A stretch of 64,000 nucleotides of DNA from Absidia repens (lineage: Eukaryota > Mucoromycota > Mucoromycetes > Mucorales > Cunninghamellaceae). Where the stretch lies: assembly GCA_002105175.1 (NCBI GenBank), contig MCGE01000024.1, positions 62,001-126,000 on the forward strand. The letters are read 5' to 3'. The position numbers and the translations under genes are program-made. The notes under the pieces were generated by a model. That model ran no database searches. It was not told where the DNA came from and worked only from the letters and a program-made list of their open reading frames with translations. Shown here in pieces: positions 21,631 through 33,892 of this stretch; position 1 is the stretch's first letter, and each line of letters starts with the position of its first letter.

Positions 21631-24600
21631 ATGTCACTTTCAGTCATAAATGATGGGAGTGATATTTTATGGATAGCAACTCGTATACCAGGTATAGCAT
21701 CCATTTATTATTACCTTCACCTTCAAAACACACATACGCTCTACTGTCCTGATGATATATCGCCAACGCCTGATTCAAACTCGATTGCGCCTGTCAAACA
21801 ACATGTACGCGACTTGGCTCGTAACATTCTTCACGTCATCGATTCAGTACGTAGCCCACCTGATTTAGTCCTTCTTGTCCTTCTGACGCCTCTTTCCTTT
21901 TTTTTTTTTTTTTTTCTAGAACAATTACAAAAAACTCGCCCTTCATTTTATGGAACCTATGACGACTACTCGACGTGATGATCTTATCCGCTTCCTTCTG
22001 AAACGACGTCCCCGCTTGAGGTTATCTCATTTAACTCTACCTTGTCCAACAATACAACACTGCTATTTGTCTGGCTGGTCCTATTCATTTTCTGATGGAT
22101 TCAACTCCATTTGGTCTCGTTTATGCCGAGCTAGCCCAACACAAGAACCTGGTTCTCCTTCGCCTTGCATACCAGCTGAAAACACATATGCTGACATGGA
22201 ATTTAAGCAGCCATTTATGTTATCTTCGCATGAATTCATAAAAAAGGTAACAAAATAGTATGGGTTTATCTATAATATACTTACTCTCCTTCGCAGGCCC
22301 TCTTTGTTTATATCACTCAAGATATGATCATACCTCAAGACAACATTGCTGACACAAATGACGATATGAATCTATTTCAATTGAAGGACGGTGCTCTTCT
22401 AGCCATCCAGGGCTGGATTGATGCTATATCAACTTTGCCAAGGTAATTAGAGAAAGGAAATACCGCATAATATTATATACTGATTTTGACTAATGCATCT
22501 TCTAACTCTTTAGTGAAAACGGCAACTCATTGATTTTATCTTGGATGAAGCATCGTTATATACAGAATCAAAACTGCAGCGATCTAGTCAAGAAGAACGG
22601 AAGCAGATGTTGACCCATGGGCGGCAGCAATTATGGAAGAAAATAGGATCATTGGCCACTGAACTTCCCATCTATCTTTACCTGAATTATTTCAGTATTG
22701 CACCTACAGCGATCTTATCTGGAACATTAGCTTGGCTTCAGCAACGCCATCACCTCTGCGTTCCCGCTCCATTCTATTAACATGGAAACCGTATTGCTTT
22801 GGTTCTGATGATAGTGATACTCCCTCAACCTCGGTATTTACACAACTTAAACAGGTGGAACTCACGTCCATTGCAAGATATGATAGACCCAAATGGAAAA
22901 CAGAATTGTAAGTCAGCAAAAAGATAAAATCGGTAAGGAAAATTACTAATGCTCTTTATAGTATTGAATTACTACAGAAACTCAACAGTATCTCATATAC
23001 AGATCAACGTTACATCTCTCCGGAAAAACTGTAAATAAAAGCGAAAACAAAAAACAAAAAAGAATATAATATTATCACTGTATATTAACATTCTTCCTTT
23101 TAGCAATAATGATTTTTCGGTACCGGGATTATCAAAGCATTATGCAACCCCATTGATCAATTGTGATGAACAGCCTTTTGCTAAAATTAGGCACGAATCT
23201 GGAGAATACTTTGATCACAGTGTATCTTCATCAGTAAGTAAAATAGTTAGTTTATCAACGTCAAGAATTCCAAATGATTGACGTATATCTTTACAACTAC
23301 ATAGAATGAACATGTGGCAAATTCTTGGATCATTGCGGTGAAACAGCAACAGTTACGATATGATACAATCACAACCAGGGACAACACAGATGGCAATGAT
23401 AGCAACAATACTGTAGTGAATGTAGACAAACAAGACGATGTATCCTGGCCGAGATCTAGCATGACTGACGAAGCACGAGCCGAAGAATTGGAAAATTTGG
23501 CGGACAAAATTGAACATGATAAAATACGGATTTATATTGCCAACACCGGTGCATATTCTCGTGGGAAGGATTATTACACACCCTCAGCCAAACAACTTAC
23601 TCCTGGGATGACGAAAACGCATTAGTCATGATTTTTGCAAAGGCTAAAGGGACAAGTAACGAACCATATCAAGTATACATGGCACTCAATAGAAAGGATG
23701 ATATTGAACGTAAGCACGTAGAGCTCGTCTGTTTGCTTTATCGCTCAGTCATTAATATTGTTTTATCGTTCTCTAGTGGTCAGAAATGGATACTGCACAT
23801 GTCCTGTTGGTGGAACTGGGAAATGCAAACATTGTGTCGCTGTATTGCTACGATTTACGATTAATGTGGATGATTTTCAACAAGCTGAAGAACAGATAGT
23901 CATGCCAACGGTGAAACAAGATTCAAGGACTAAGCGAACCCCACAGTCATCCTCGAACGGCGAAAAGGCTTCACATTCTGATAAAACGTCAGCAGCAGTA
24001 TCAATATCTGCAGCATCAGCAGCAGCTTCGCCATCAGAGTCACCCTCCTCACAATCACAATCACAATCACAACCGCAACCGCAACCGCAAACATCGCCGC
24101 ACACTAATACGTCAGCTGATATTCACGAAACATCATCTGAAGCCATACAGTCGGACCCTTCATTGCCGCTGATAAAACCTACCGAGCAAAATCTGGATGT
24201 CATCCCAACCATTGACGACTTTCCCAAAACCTCCACACCACTATCATCAGCTGACACCAATGCCAACATTGAAACAGACATTCCTTCTCAACGACGACGT
24301 GTATTGCCGTGGAACATGGAGCAACAAAAGCAAGGACGAAGTAGAAAAAAACAACGCGTGAACGAGAAGTCAACAAAAACCACCACTAAAGCACAAAAAG
24401 CAGAAGTGCTTCCTGACACACAAACTACACCAACACATTTATTGTCAATACACCAACCAGCTGCGGAAAATGCCAACAGCAAACCCCGTCGTACAAACAC
24501 CAAAAGGAAAACAAAGGCAAGAAGGACTAGTGATTGCGGCACCGACTCAGATTCGAAAAGTGACACCGACTGGGAAAACAGTAGGCGACAAAGTGATACA

Positions 24601-25231
24601 GCGAAGATACCATCTCGTAGATCAAGAAAGTCCAAACAGCAACAGCCCACAACATACACCATCGAAGAATCTGTCATGTGGGAAGACGATACTGAATTTA
24701 TATCAAAACAGCCATCACAACTTCTGCAGCACGTATCATCACCAAAAATCACACCAACATCAACACCAAATTTCAACATGAGTATGACGATAGACAACGA
24801 TGATCCTGTATCGACGACAGATACACTGACAGCATCAAGTCAACTTTCACCATTACGCCCCATGCAAAAATCGAATCTCAGTTTGGTAACAATTGAAAAA
24901 AAAAAAAAAAACGGACGGAGATAGGCAGGGCATACGAACTGAACGACCTTTCCTTTTTTTTTCATTTTAGCCCATGACAGATTTGGAACTTCTCAATAGC
25001 AAATCTGGCGTGATTGATGACTCGGATACCCAGGACGAGGATGATGACTGGCCGTTATCTTTGCAGCTTATGAATAAATCACCACAAACATCGGTCAATA
25101 AGGAAAAGTATGAGCAGCAGCATTTTGACAATACCGCAGTAACCCAACAACAACGACAGCTTATGTATGATACTCAGGCATCCATTCAAAAATCGACGAC
25201 TGCTGATTTGTTTGATGAATTAGACTTATAA
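21631..25231 (+). CDS. SWIM zinc-finger protein, reading frame broken at three sites
   Basis: Nine exons are 21631-21846, 21920-22246, 22297-22442, 22514-22907, 22962-23030, 23104-23233, 23305-23709, 23777-24885 and 24971-25231. The SWIM finger is GYCTCPVGGTGKCKHCVAVL in exon 8 (CxC...CxH), preceded by a TYSWDDENALVMIFAKA strand. The C-terminal 430 residues are polar, with S/Q/P repeats and basic clusters, and suggest a nuclear protein. All splice junctions agree in phase, but the frame jumps by -1 within exon 4 (near 22517, then near 22681) and exon 7 (near 23572). Adding one base at each site gives a 1,019-codon frame exactly. Each site can be read as a short homopolymer or doublet (A4, CC, GGG/AA). 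SWIM domains bind DNA or protein partners in diverse families. I do not recognise the specific family. The breaks may be sequencing deletions or real decay. Confidence 0.72.
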
Positions 25232-25888
25232 TCCCTCTCTTCCATACCTTCCCAACAATTAGAATGACATATTTTTGTATTCCTCCTCACCCCGTCCCAC
25301 CCACACACACCCTTCTTTTATCTTCTATGATTTTCTATACATGCATACTAGTTGAAATATTGTAAATAAACCGTCTATTTTTTTATTTTTATCCTGTTGC
25401 ATTGTGTTGTTTATTTTCAATGATATATGATGAATGAATAATGATAGCAAAGGGCTATTGCTAATATGGATAGTGATGACTAGGCTATGGGATGATTAAG
25501 AATGATGGGGAAGATGCCTGGACAATGGAAAATGGGCCAATTGACAGTCGTCAATGTGATGACAGGTATTGGGAGCAGATAAATTATAGATAATAAAGTC
25601 GAGTGAACTGATTTTGATTCAAATAGAGTCAATGTTTATTAAAAAAAAAATTGTCTATACAAATAAAATAAAATAGAGTGATGTATGTGAGCCAGCAACT
25701 TTAAACGATTTGTCTAATCAAAAGGAGAAGCAAGGGAATGGATGAATAATATATGATGATGAAAGATGATGGTACAATTGAGCGTGTGTGTAATATAAAT
25801 ATATAATAAAATGACAAATATATAAGAGAATAAAAAACAGAAGGGGTGAAAAAAACAAAACAAACAAAAAAAAAACTACGCACTAGTT
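25232..25888. other. Convergent 3' region of the SWIM and MDV1 genes
   Basis: AATAAA at about 25365 fits the SWIM gene's 3' end, and TTTATT motifs at 25633 and beyond fit the minus-strand MDV1 gene. The stretch is AT-rich with no gene visible. Confidence 0.5.
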
Positions 25889-26250
25889 CTACACCGCCCA
25901 TATCTTGACTATCTTGTCTTTGCCTCCACTCGCCAAAGTGTTGTTTTTGTATTGCAAAGTATTCACTGGTTCAGTGTGTCCCGAAAGCTTGGTGTGTTGG
26001 AATGATGTTCGATTATATACCTAGAAATAGAGAATAAGAAAATAAAAGGTGTCAGTAAAAATGAGGCACCTTTAGCTTGATATCAAGAGGGTGAGTTTCC
26101 TTACGTCAATATCGGTGGTATTGGAGCTGCTGATGATTTTGCCGGCATTAAATTGTAAGCTAGATACAGGACCGGAAAATGATAATGTATCAGATACTGA
26201 GCCCGTTCGTAGGTCCCAGACCTAAAAACAACCCAATTTAGGAAAAAAAA

Positions 26251-26281
<31 letters not shown>

Positions 26282-28689
26282 CACACACACACCCTCCAGG
26301 ATCAGTAAAATAACGTATACCAAGCACCGATTTGTATATCTAATAGTCTTACCCGGACCGTTTTGTCGGCGCTTCCACTGACAAGGTGGATATCGTCAAA
26401 TTGCAAGGCTGTGATGGCACCTATAAAGCATTCATCGAATAAAAAGAAACAAAAAGCGTCAGTAATGTAAGAAGTCGTCCTTTGTATGTATTTTGTTTAC
26501 CATTATGTCCAGGTAAGGTTCTATGAACTTGTCCAGTCCGTACTAGTGAGGTATGTCATCATAGATTGAGTTGTCAGCCTAGTTAAATACACACCTCTTC
26601 CACAGCATATGCTGCTCATTGGATTTCAACTTACGATCCCACATCCTTAATTTTCCATCCACAGTTCCACTTGCAAGTGCAAAATTCCAAAATTGAAGAG
26701 CCCCAACGTAATCAATCGATGATTCAAAAAAGTTCATCTTGAAATTATCAAAGGACCAAGTGGAAGAAGAGTTGCTATTTGAGTTTTGACTTGCCCACAT
26801 CACATCCATAGTCAGTACACACTTTTGAGTTTCTAAATCCCATAACTTCATGGTCTTGTCGTTTGATCCAGATACCTGTATATAAAAAGCAAACATGAAT
26901 GAATATCCAAGTAGTTTTCTTTCTTTCTTTTTTTTTTCATTCTTTACCATATTTGTTGAATCAGCATCGATAGTGGTTACTTCTCGTTGGTGATCATCAA
27001 AAGAAGACACATAGGAGACAGTTCGAGAAGAGACTGTATCATCATTGAGGTCAGGAGACGTAGAAGGTGAGCGTTGAGGGCTTGATATATCCGAGAAAGA
27101 GTCCGTCGTCGCCGGGGTTGGAGCAGAAGAAAAACATGATAGATCCCACTGTTTGATAGTTCCGTCATCTGAACCCGTCAATAATCGCATATCATCCAGT
27201 TGTAAGCACCGAACCAAATTCGCATGTCCTTCCAGTTGTCCAGAACACAGTCCGTGACGCAAATCCCAAACCCGAATAGTGTCATCCAATGATGATGATA
27301 CTAAAGTTCCTTTTGAGTGATCAAAGTCCACACAGAGAATTCCACCCTCATGTCCACGGAGTGACTGATAAAAAACAAAAAAAAAACAAAAAAAAAATAA
27401 TGAGTGCGCTTGCATACAAGGTTCTCCTCTTTCCCTCCCGTTTTTCTTTTAGTTCCGTTACTTTGAAACATTCTCCGAACTCATGTTCTTCGTCCGATTC
27501 ATTGTCTGATTGATAATGTCTTGATCTACGTGTGCCACCAACAGAATCATGATCTTCAGCTTCATCTAGAATTTTTTCTGTCAAATCTTCAACTAAATCA
27601 CAACGGTAAGTATCACATACAATCCATGCTAAATTTTATTCTTCACAATAATCACTTACTTTTTAACTGCACTTGTTGCTCCTTTCCTTCCAATTTGGTC
27701 CATTTGGTTTCAAGAGCTTTTCGTTTGTTGATCAATTCGTCAATTTGCATATCGATCTGTTGAATTTCGTTTCCAATGGACGTCTATAAAAATCGCCACC
27801 GAATATATATTAGATATGTCAACAACATGATCACTCTACTCTTTTAACATATATATATATATTTTACCATTTGCATTTCCAAATTATCACTTTCTCGAAG
27901 TCTTCTTTCCCGTTCCACATAAATCCGTTTCAAAGTTCCAGGTTTATCTGTCATAGAAATATCATAAAAAAAAAAAGTTAGTAAATTCGATTACCATTTT
28001 GGGCATACGGATTAATTGGGGTTGTAGGATTACTGCTTACCGGCCAATTCTTTTGCATCTATTGGGGAAGGTTGTTGTTTTTTCCGTCGGTGTCTTGATT
28101 TTTTGTGGGATGAAGTTGATTTGGAGGTGAGAGAGGGATATGTTGTAGCAAAACCTTGGAAAAGAGACAATGAAGAAGTGGGTTCAGGAATGTCCGCTTT
28201 GAGTAACACTGAGCTGGATGGCCAAGGGTATGTTGACGACGAAGAGTCGCGGTGCAATACTAATTCAGAGGCAGTTGAATTTCGATCAGAGCGGGATTTG
28301 TTATTATTGGGTGAAGTAGGTGAGGTTGCTGCTGCTGTTCCCGATGTCGTTTGCTGCCGATGACGCTGTTGTTGTTGTGCCAACTGAAGAGCTTTCACCA
28401 TGGACTCACTACGATACACAGGATGCCCAGCCAAGGGACTAAACATGACCGTTGTCAAAGAATCAAAGTGCGCAATGGGTCCCGTCCAGTCAGGTTTGAG
28501 CCAATCACGAGCACTATTGGCCAAGTCAACCGCCTTGTCACGCGCCGCTACCACAAGCGTATGCGAGGAGCCAAAGTGAGAGGTTGGATTGGAATCCAAA
28601 GAGGTCGATCGTGGCCTTGAAGATGAAACGTGCTTGGAAACGTCCTTGTCAAGACGACGACTAGGCTGTTTGGCGTCTTCTTTTGCCAT
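25889..28689 (-). CDS. MDV1: Mdv1/Caf4-type mitochondrial fission adaptor, WD40 protein
   Basis: Mdv1 links the outer-membrane receptor Fis1 to the dynamin Dnm1 during mitochondrial division. Ten minus-strand exons are 28689-28041, 27947-27868, 27783-27660, 27592-27462, 27364-26948, 26875-26635, 26542-26501, 26420-26353, 26221-26105 and 26020-25889. They total 2,001 nt (666 aa) with all phases closed. The N-terminal 216 residues are the expected low-complexity half. Residues of about 217-285 (KRIYVERERRLRESDNLEMQ onward) form a predicted coiled coil. Seven WD repeats follow, including TIRVWDL, TIKQWDL, TMKLWDL, KLRMWDL, VRVWDL and the final KIVKIWAV. The order (N-terminal extension, coiled coil, C-terminal propeller) is the Mdv1 layout. 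The fourth repeat carries a Ser/Asn insertion. An intron holds an A25 run followed by a (CA)n tract. Confidence 0.87.
26243..26292 (+). repeat. Microsatellite A(25)-(CA)12 in an MDV1 intron
   Basis: A run of about 25 A is followed directly by CA dinucleotides. It lies between exons 8 and 9 of MDV1 (intron 26222-26352). On the minus strand it reads (TG)n-T(25) just downstream of the donor, and is not coding. Confidence 0.95.
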
Positions 28690-29012
28690 ATAAATAGTAG
28701 TAGGAGGTAGTAGAAGACGTTATATAAGAATATATATATAAAAAACTTGAAGATATATTAATAATATAGAAAAGGCGATGTAGAGTAAAAAGAAAAAAGA
28801 GAAAAAATAAAAGCAGAAAAATAAAAGATAAAAAAATATACAGCGGGCTCAAAAGTCCTAGCCCGTAAATTTTTGAAAGGCAGCTGGGAAAAAAAAAAAG
28901 ATGGCAGAAAAGGGGCCAAATTTCACATCGATCTTTTGTTTTTTCCTTCTCATAATATTTTTCTTTTCTTTTTTCCTTTTTACTTCTCAAGTCAGTAGTC
29001 GTTCTTTTAGCC
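28690..29012. promoter_or_regulatory. Shared bidirectional upstream region of MDV1 and the SET-MYND gene
   Basis: These 323 bp separate divergent ATGs. The MDV1 side is A-rich (T-rich on its coding strand). The SET-MYND side has a long pyrimidine tract (28935-28985, TTTTCTTTTCTTTTTTCC) immediately before the start, a common arrangement in fungal promoters. The assignment is positional. Confidence 0.5.
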
Positions 29013-30959
29013 ATGACATCAACAGCACTTCAAGACTATTTATCTGTGTACGGTTTGGACCTTCAAGCGACTCTGAACTCTACCAAGGGACGAGCCATCA
29101 TCTCGACTGATTACCACAAACGGGGTACTGTCCTTGTCACTTCCCAGCCCCTTGGAACCGTCGCCTTACCGTCTTCTCGTCATGAAATTTGCAACTACTG
29201 CTTCCGGAAACCTCAAACGCCAACTTCTCTGCAAAGGTGCTCGCAATGTAAAAGCGCTTATTTTTGTGATATGGCCTGCTTCAAAAATGCTTGGGCAAGT
29301 TATCATCAATATGTTTGTCAGTCAGCTTCCATCAACAATCAACACTTGGGGGACAACCACGATCAGGATGCTTTGGACCTGGAGATGTTAGAACGGGTTG
29401 CTTTGAACTGTTGGCGCTACAATAAACGAACGCAAAACTACGAACAACAACAGCAGCAGCAGCGTTTGGAACAAGCGGACAAAGGCGTTACAGTGGGTAC
29501 CGACACTTCAATCGATGCAAACGACTATAATGTGGACGAGGAAGGCGTGGATGTGACAATGGAAGCGTTTTATAGTTTAATGGGTCATGAAACGAAACAG
29601 CCGAAACATGTGCTCCAACGGTACACCCGACTTGCGGAAAAAGCTCTTGCTCGAACCTACTTGGCAGGCTGCGGATTGACAAAAGAACAATTGGTGCAAT
29701 ACCTATGCCGATTTCAATGCAACAACTTTGGCGTCCATGATGACCATTTATTCACTATTGGCGAAGGAACATACCCTGTGGCATCGTTATTCAACCATTC
29801 GTGCCGTCCCAATGCTGTTGTCATGTATGATGGCGCCTTACTCTCAGTAGTGGCCATTGAACCTATTACACCAGATCAAGAAGTCACCATTGCCTATGTG
29901 GATGCTGCTCATGACCGGTCTCACCGCCAATCAAGTCTTTTATCAAAATACTTTTTCGACTGCCGATGTGTACGATGTGCGGATGACGCCGACGACAACG
30001 ACGACGACAACAATGATGGGAATATTTATAGTCAAATCGATACACTCTTAGGAAATGAGGCTTCAGATTGGGATCGTGCAGAGGCGTTGTTACAAGAACA
30101 CCGACTGGAAGATAGCGATTCAACAATCACAATAGCAACATTACGTGACAAGATCTTACAGCAAGTGAATGAATGGGATTTATTAGAAATGACACGACTA
30201 TATGACCGAAAGCATGATAGCGTCCCCGACCCTTCCAAACCATTAACGCTGGCAAGTTATACACACTATGCAATTCAATTCTTTGCTCCGTATTTATGGT
30301 CTTCGTGTAATCTTGGCTTGTCTTTTGGGAACGAGCAATCGGCATCTAGTGTCTTGTCTTCTACCGCAGCCTCCACTACCAGCAACACCACCGGAAACAC
30401 TGTCAATGGGTCTTCTCTTTCAGGCACCGTACCGCCTTTGCCATCTCCTCCCTCCCGCGGTCTCTCCTATTTTGACGATCCTTTACCACAAAATGCTCGG
30501 CCCAAGGTGTCTACTTCCTATAAAGGTATTTTTACTCACATGATGGAGTCCGTCCAGTCCTATCCTCTTGCTGCAGATGGGTGCATCCCTTATAGATTGA
30601 CTACACTTGCGGCATCGACACAACTGCTATACGACGAAATGGACTTGGGACACTGGCGGAATGCAGTCAAGCTGGGGATGTATGTGTTGATACAATATTG
30701 TTGGATCTATCCGCCTTATCATCCGATCCTGGCTCAACATCTCTTACTCTTGGCCAAGTGCTGTTGGAACTCGATCATCAAATCCGAACTCGTGGGCGAT
30801 GGTAAGGCATTGGAAACATCTTATCAACGTGGGGTACGTCGATGGATCATGCTCTCGAAAGAAACACTGGCGCCTGTGGTCGGTAAGAAGGGTGAACAAT
30901 GGCGTGAACTGATTGAATTGGAATGGATCTTTTTACGTGAACAACAACTGAAGAAATAG
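29013..30959 (+). CDS. SET-MYND domain lysine methyltransferase-like protein
   Basis: This is a single 648-codon exon. A MYND zinc finger interrupts the SET domain in the SMYD order. Cysteines 60, 63, 76, 79, 85 and 89, His98 and Cys102 (HEICNYC...CSQCK...YFCDMAC...YHQYVC) give the full C6HC pattern. The SET core NHSCRPN lies at about residues 264-270, followed by PDQEVTIAYVD and the post-SET CRCVRC at about 316. SMYD proteins methylate histone or non-histone lysines using S-adenosylmethionine, and the substrate here cannot be told. The C-terminal half is helical and less conserved, with a Ser/Thr-rich linker at about 445-480. A polyQ stretch lies near residue 148 and a poly-Asp stretch near 325. 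It is convergent with PRM1, 168 bp apart. Confidence 0.9.
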   Translation: MTSTALQDYLSVYGLDLQATLNSTKGRAIISTDYHKRGTVLVTSQPLGTVALPSSRHEICNYCFRKPQTPTSLQRCSQCKSAYFCDMACFKNAWASYHQYVCQSASINNQHLGDNHDQDALDLEMLERVALNCWRYNKRTQNYEQQQQQQRLEQADKGVTVGTDTSIDANDYNVDEEGVDVTMEAFYSLMGHETKQPKHVLQRYTRLAEKALARTYLAGCGLTKEQLVQYLCRFQCNNFGVHDDHLFTIGEGTYPVASLFNHSCRPNAVVMYDGALLSVVAIEPITPDQEVTIAYVDAAHDRSHRQSSLLSKYFFDCRCVRCADDADDNDDDNNDGNIYSQIDTLLGNEASDWDRAEALLQEHRLEDSDSTITIATLRDKILQQVNEWDLLEMTRLYDRKHDSVPDPSKPLTLASYTHYAIQFFAPYLWSSCNLGLSFGNEQSASSVLSSTAASTTSNTTGNTVNGSSLSGTVPPLPSPPSRGLSYFDDPLPQNARPKVSTSYKGIFTHMMESVQSYPLAADGCIPYRLTTLAASTQLLYDEMDLGHWRNAVKLGMYVLIQYCWIYPPYHPILAQHLLLLAKCCWNSIIKSELVGDGKALETSYQRGVRRWIMLSKETLAPVVGKKGEQWRELIELEWIFLREQQLKK

Positions 30960-31127
30960 GACTGGTGTAGCTTAGCATATACAACTATTTATATATACAT
31001 AGATATACCGATTTGTTTAGCTTTTCTATTATATTATGATACTCTTTTAGAACACAATTATTATTTATGTGTATACATTTTTTTTTATCAACAATTAATA
31101 AAGAAATTTGAATATATCTACTGTCTA

Positions 31128-33017
31128 TTATTTGACGTTGTTTTGTGAACTAGTATTGGTGTGACAGGACGGGGAATGATCTGTGTATTTTACATAAATG
31201 AGGCCTATTAAGGCACAAATCATCCACAATCCAAATAAAATCCAGCAGGTATATATTTGAAACTGTAAATGATTTTCTAAAGCAGAAAGAATGGTTTGAG
31301 ATGGGATGATTTCAAACTGGGGTAAAAGGCTCGATGGCAGTTGTATATTTTGTACGCGAGGAAAATCTATGCCTCCACTGTGGCGGATCTTAAAAAGAAG
31401 AAGGGGTAAATGTTCTCTGTGTGTGGGGGGGGAGGGCGAGTGTTTCCAAAAAATTATTCTTCGACTTACAATCCATTCTACTCCTTGTTGTACTGAATCC
31501 AATTTATTCAATACTAAGCAGTTAATGACTTCTTTTGCTGGCTCTTCCATCAAGGTTCCTCCTACGGTTCTGGTTATCAAGCCTGATAAATGTTGAATCA
31601 CATTGTCCAAAGTGGTATTGACTGGGATGGCAAAGCTGCGGATGGCGCCAAACAATTGCTCGTTGATCATGGTTTCCGAATGGGTTATCCACTGGTTGAT
31701 AGTTTGCCATTGCTTATCAATGTTTTGCTGGATTTGTTGGGTGGTGTGCTGGATGGTATCTTGAACCCACTGGTCAGAATTGGCGTCTAGTTGTCGTAGA
31801 ATCACGGACGAAGATAATGGCGACGACGACGAACGAACTAACGCCAGAAAGCTATACATGGTCAGCAATCCAACTATCGAAACACAAAGGCAATATGACA
31901 ATGCGGTGGATTGGGTTATAAACATCAACCAGCGTTTCCTGGAATTGAGCGGTTGGACAATGGCATGGGGGGGTGACCGATAGATGACAGATGCAACAAG
32001 CTGGTTATGGTGTGCGTGGCCGTAGCGTGCTAGAATGGTCGATTGAGTAATAGTACCGTTGCCATCATCATCATGGCGATCAATATTGGCTCGCTCACCT
32101 GTATTTGTACTGTTGGAAGGAGGTGGTGTGGCAGCTAGCTGATCCAAGACGCGGACCCGAAGACGATGTAAATACTGGTGACGATAGCGAATGAAAAACA
32201 CACGACACACAGCACACAGAACAATGGCAGCAACAAGGACACCAATGATGACATTCAATGAGGTTTTGACTTTTGCGTGGGCATCTTGTAAATCCTCGAT
32301 CAACCGGGTGGCATCGCAGTAAGTATTTGGTGAAGATAAGGATGTGGTTGTGCTGGTGACATTACTAATACTATTGTTTTGATTTACAAATGAACCATTG
32401 ATTTGCTGCTTAAGAACGTCAAATGGTATAGATAGCCATTGGTGCAGTTGATCGGTGCCATTGGTCCATTGGTTGACTTTTCTCTGCGTATCTTCCATGG
32501 AGGAGGTCCAGTTGGACAAATGGGTGGGAAGTGGTGAAATATCCGGTAGATGAAACAAACGCCCAATGGCATCAGTAGCGTGATCGATTCCATTCATGAT
32601 GGCTTCTGTGGCTTTTTGCAGGGGTGCAGCTATCTTTGTGAATATCGCTAAAGCCGTATTGATGGCAAAAGCAATAAGACAACGATAGGTAGATTTATAG
32701 ACGTCGACAAACCACAAGACAACAGCCTGAAGAACAGTGACCAGCTCAATCATTGCTCTTCGAAGATGGTCAAGAATGGAGTTTTGGATGGTCTGAAGAT
32801 AGTGGTGCATCATCTGTGGAAATTGGTGGATCTGGTCGGCAGCAGCATTGACATGTGTGCAAACGCTTTGTAGTTGAGATTCGGCAGATTGGAATATCAC
32901 ATCAAGCACATTGTATAGTGGCATCAAAGCGGCGATATTGATCACAAGTACTAGGGTTGCCATATTCATCCATGCCACACTGTATTGTCCTCCTACACCT
33001 ATTGGTAGCTTATTCAT
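31128..33017 (-). CDS. PRM1: Plasma-membrane fusion protein Prm1
   Basis: Prm1 is a multipass membrane protein that promotes plasma-membrane fusion of mating partners in fungi. Two minus-strand exons, 33017-31470 and 31388-31128, give 602 aa. The 81-bp intron (31389-31469) has donor GTAAGT and acceptor TTTAAG, is a multiple of three and has no stop, so the unspliced frame also stays open. The N-terminus YSVAWMNMATLVLVINIAAL fits the conserved first transmembrane segment. Further hydrophobic segments lie at about residues 90-110 (VLQAVVLWFV), 250-270 (IIGVLVAAIVLCAV), 365-390 (CLCVSIVGLLTMYSFLAL) and near the C-terminus (CWILFGLWMICALIGLIYV). The loops contain amphipathic helices and several N-glycosylation motifs. 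Family assignment is by overall topology and N-terminal sequence. Confidence 0.85.
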   Translation of the reverse strand: MNKLPIGVGGQYSVAWMNMATLVLVINIAALMPLYNVLDVIFQSAESQLQSVCTHVNAAADQIHQFPQMMHHYLQTIQNSILDHLRRAMIELVTVLQAVVLWFVDVYKSTYRCLIAFAINTALAIFTKIAAPLQKATEAIMNGIDHATDAIGRLFHLPDISPLPTHLSNWTSSMEDTQRKVNQWTNGTDQLHQWLSIPFDVLKQQINGSFVNQNNSISNVTSTTTSLSSPNTYCDATRLIEDLQDAHAKVKTSLNVIIGVLVAAIVLCAVCRVFFIRYRHQYLHRLRVRVLDQLAATPPPSNSTNTGERANIDRHDDDGNGTITQSTILARYGHAHHNQLVASVIYRSPPHAIVQPLNSRKRWLMFITQSTALSYCLCVSIVGLLTMYSFLALVRSSSSPLSSSVILRQLDANSDQWVQDTIQHTTQQIQQNIDKQWQTINQWITHSETMINEQLFGAIRSFAIPVNTTLDNVIQHLSGLITRTVGGTLMEEPAKEVINCLVLNKLDSVQQGVEWIVSRRIIFWKHSPSPPTHREHLPLLLFKIRHSGGIDFPRVQNIQLPSSLLPQFEIIPSQTILSALENHLQFQIYTCWILFGLWMICALIGLIYVKYTDHSPSCHTNTSSQNNVK

Positions 33018-33892
33018 AGTTTAGTCAATTGGTTTATTTATTTTATCATCAATAAAGATCGTTGTTTTATTTTATATGTTTTTTATTGTTATTGTTTGTT
33101 ATGGTTTTATGTGCCTATAATCTGCATATGCATTATGTGTCCATTGTCTTCAGACAAGAGTCACCTGCGTTATGTGTAATTGTCTACTGTAAGAAAGTCG
33201 GCTGGCTTTAAAAATGATGATGTATCATGCATGTGTAAAGGTGTTTGTAAATTTCTCGGTATACTGATAAATGTAGTCTGCTTTTTTTCAAGTGAGATAA
33301 TTTTTAATACATCATGTTTGCTGTGGGGGAAGGTTCATTCATACAGCAATACCGTGAAATTTCCAAAAACGAGTGGGTGTCATATACTTACAATTAGAAC
33401 TGTATAGTTTTACCGAATTATAAAGCACAAAAAATTACCCAATGGATAACAGCAAATCCCAAATACAATATGAACATTGGTATTGTACGTGCCACTTAGT
33501 AGTTTCCTGGAAAGCAAAGACAGTTGGGGCTAGATATTCATCACATAACACTAAACACGTTTTCAAACACCGCTCGCCTTTTGCGAATAGTGACGATGGT
33601 AGGTACTTCTTTAAATTCATCGCTATGTATTAATACAGGCAGGAAAGTAGTATTATGGATGGTTTTATTTCACAAAAAAATAAAAATAAAGTAATACCAT
33701 ATGGAGAAAAAGGTTGAGAAACAGAGAAAATCAACTCATGTCACACCAAATTGATTCCCCCCTGATTGGGCGGCTCTTTGATGAAGTTTTTGAAAAATTC
33801 CTAATTTTTTTCTCTTCTTCTTGTTTCTCATCTCTTCCACTCCTTACTTTATTTTCGCTCCCTTCGTCATCATTAACAATAACAACAACAAC
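33018..33892. other. Upstream regions of PRM1 and CDC10 (divergent)
   Basis: A small ORF at 33442-33633 and its antisense look like chance. The motif AACACCGCT occurs at 33566-33574, about 320 bp before the septin start. A pyrimidine-rich stretch (33808-33850) precedes the septin ATG. I see no separate gene. Confidence 0.45.

Noticed and set aside
24288..24797. Minus-strand 169-aa Cys/Val-rich ORF in the SWIM gene
   Set aside because: It is an antisense reading of the Ser/Thr-rich C-terminal coding region.
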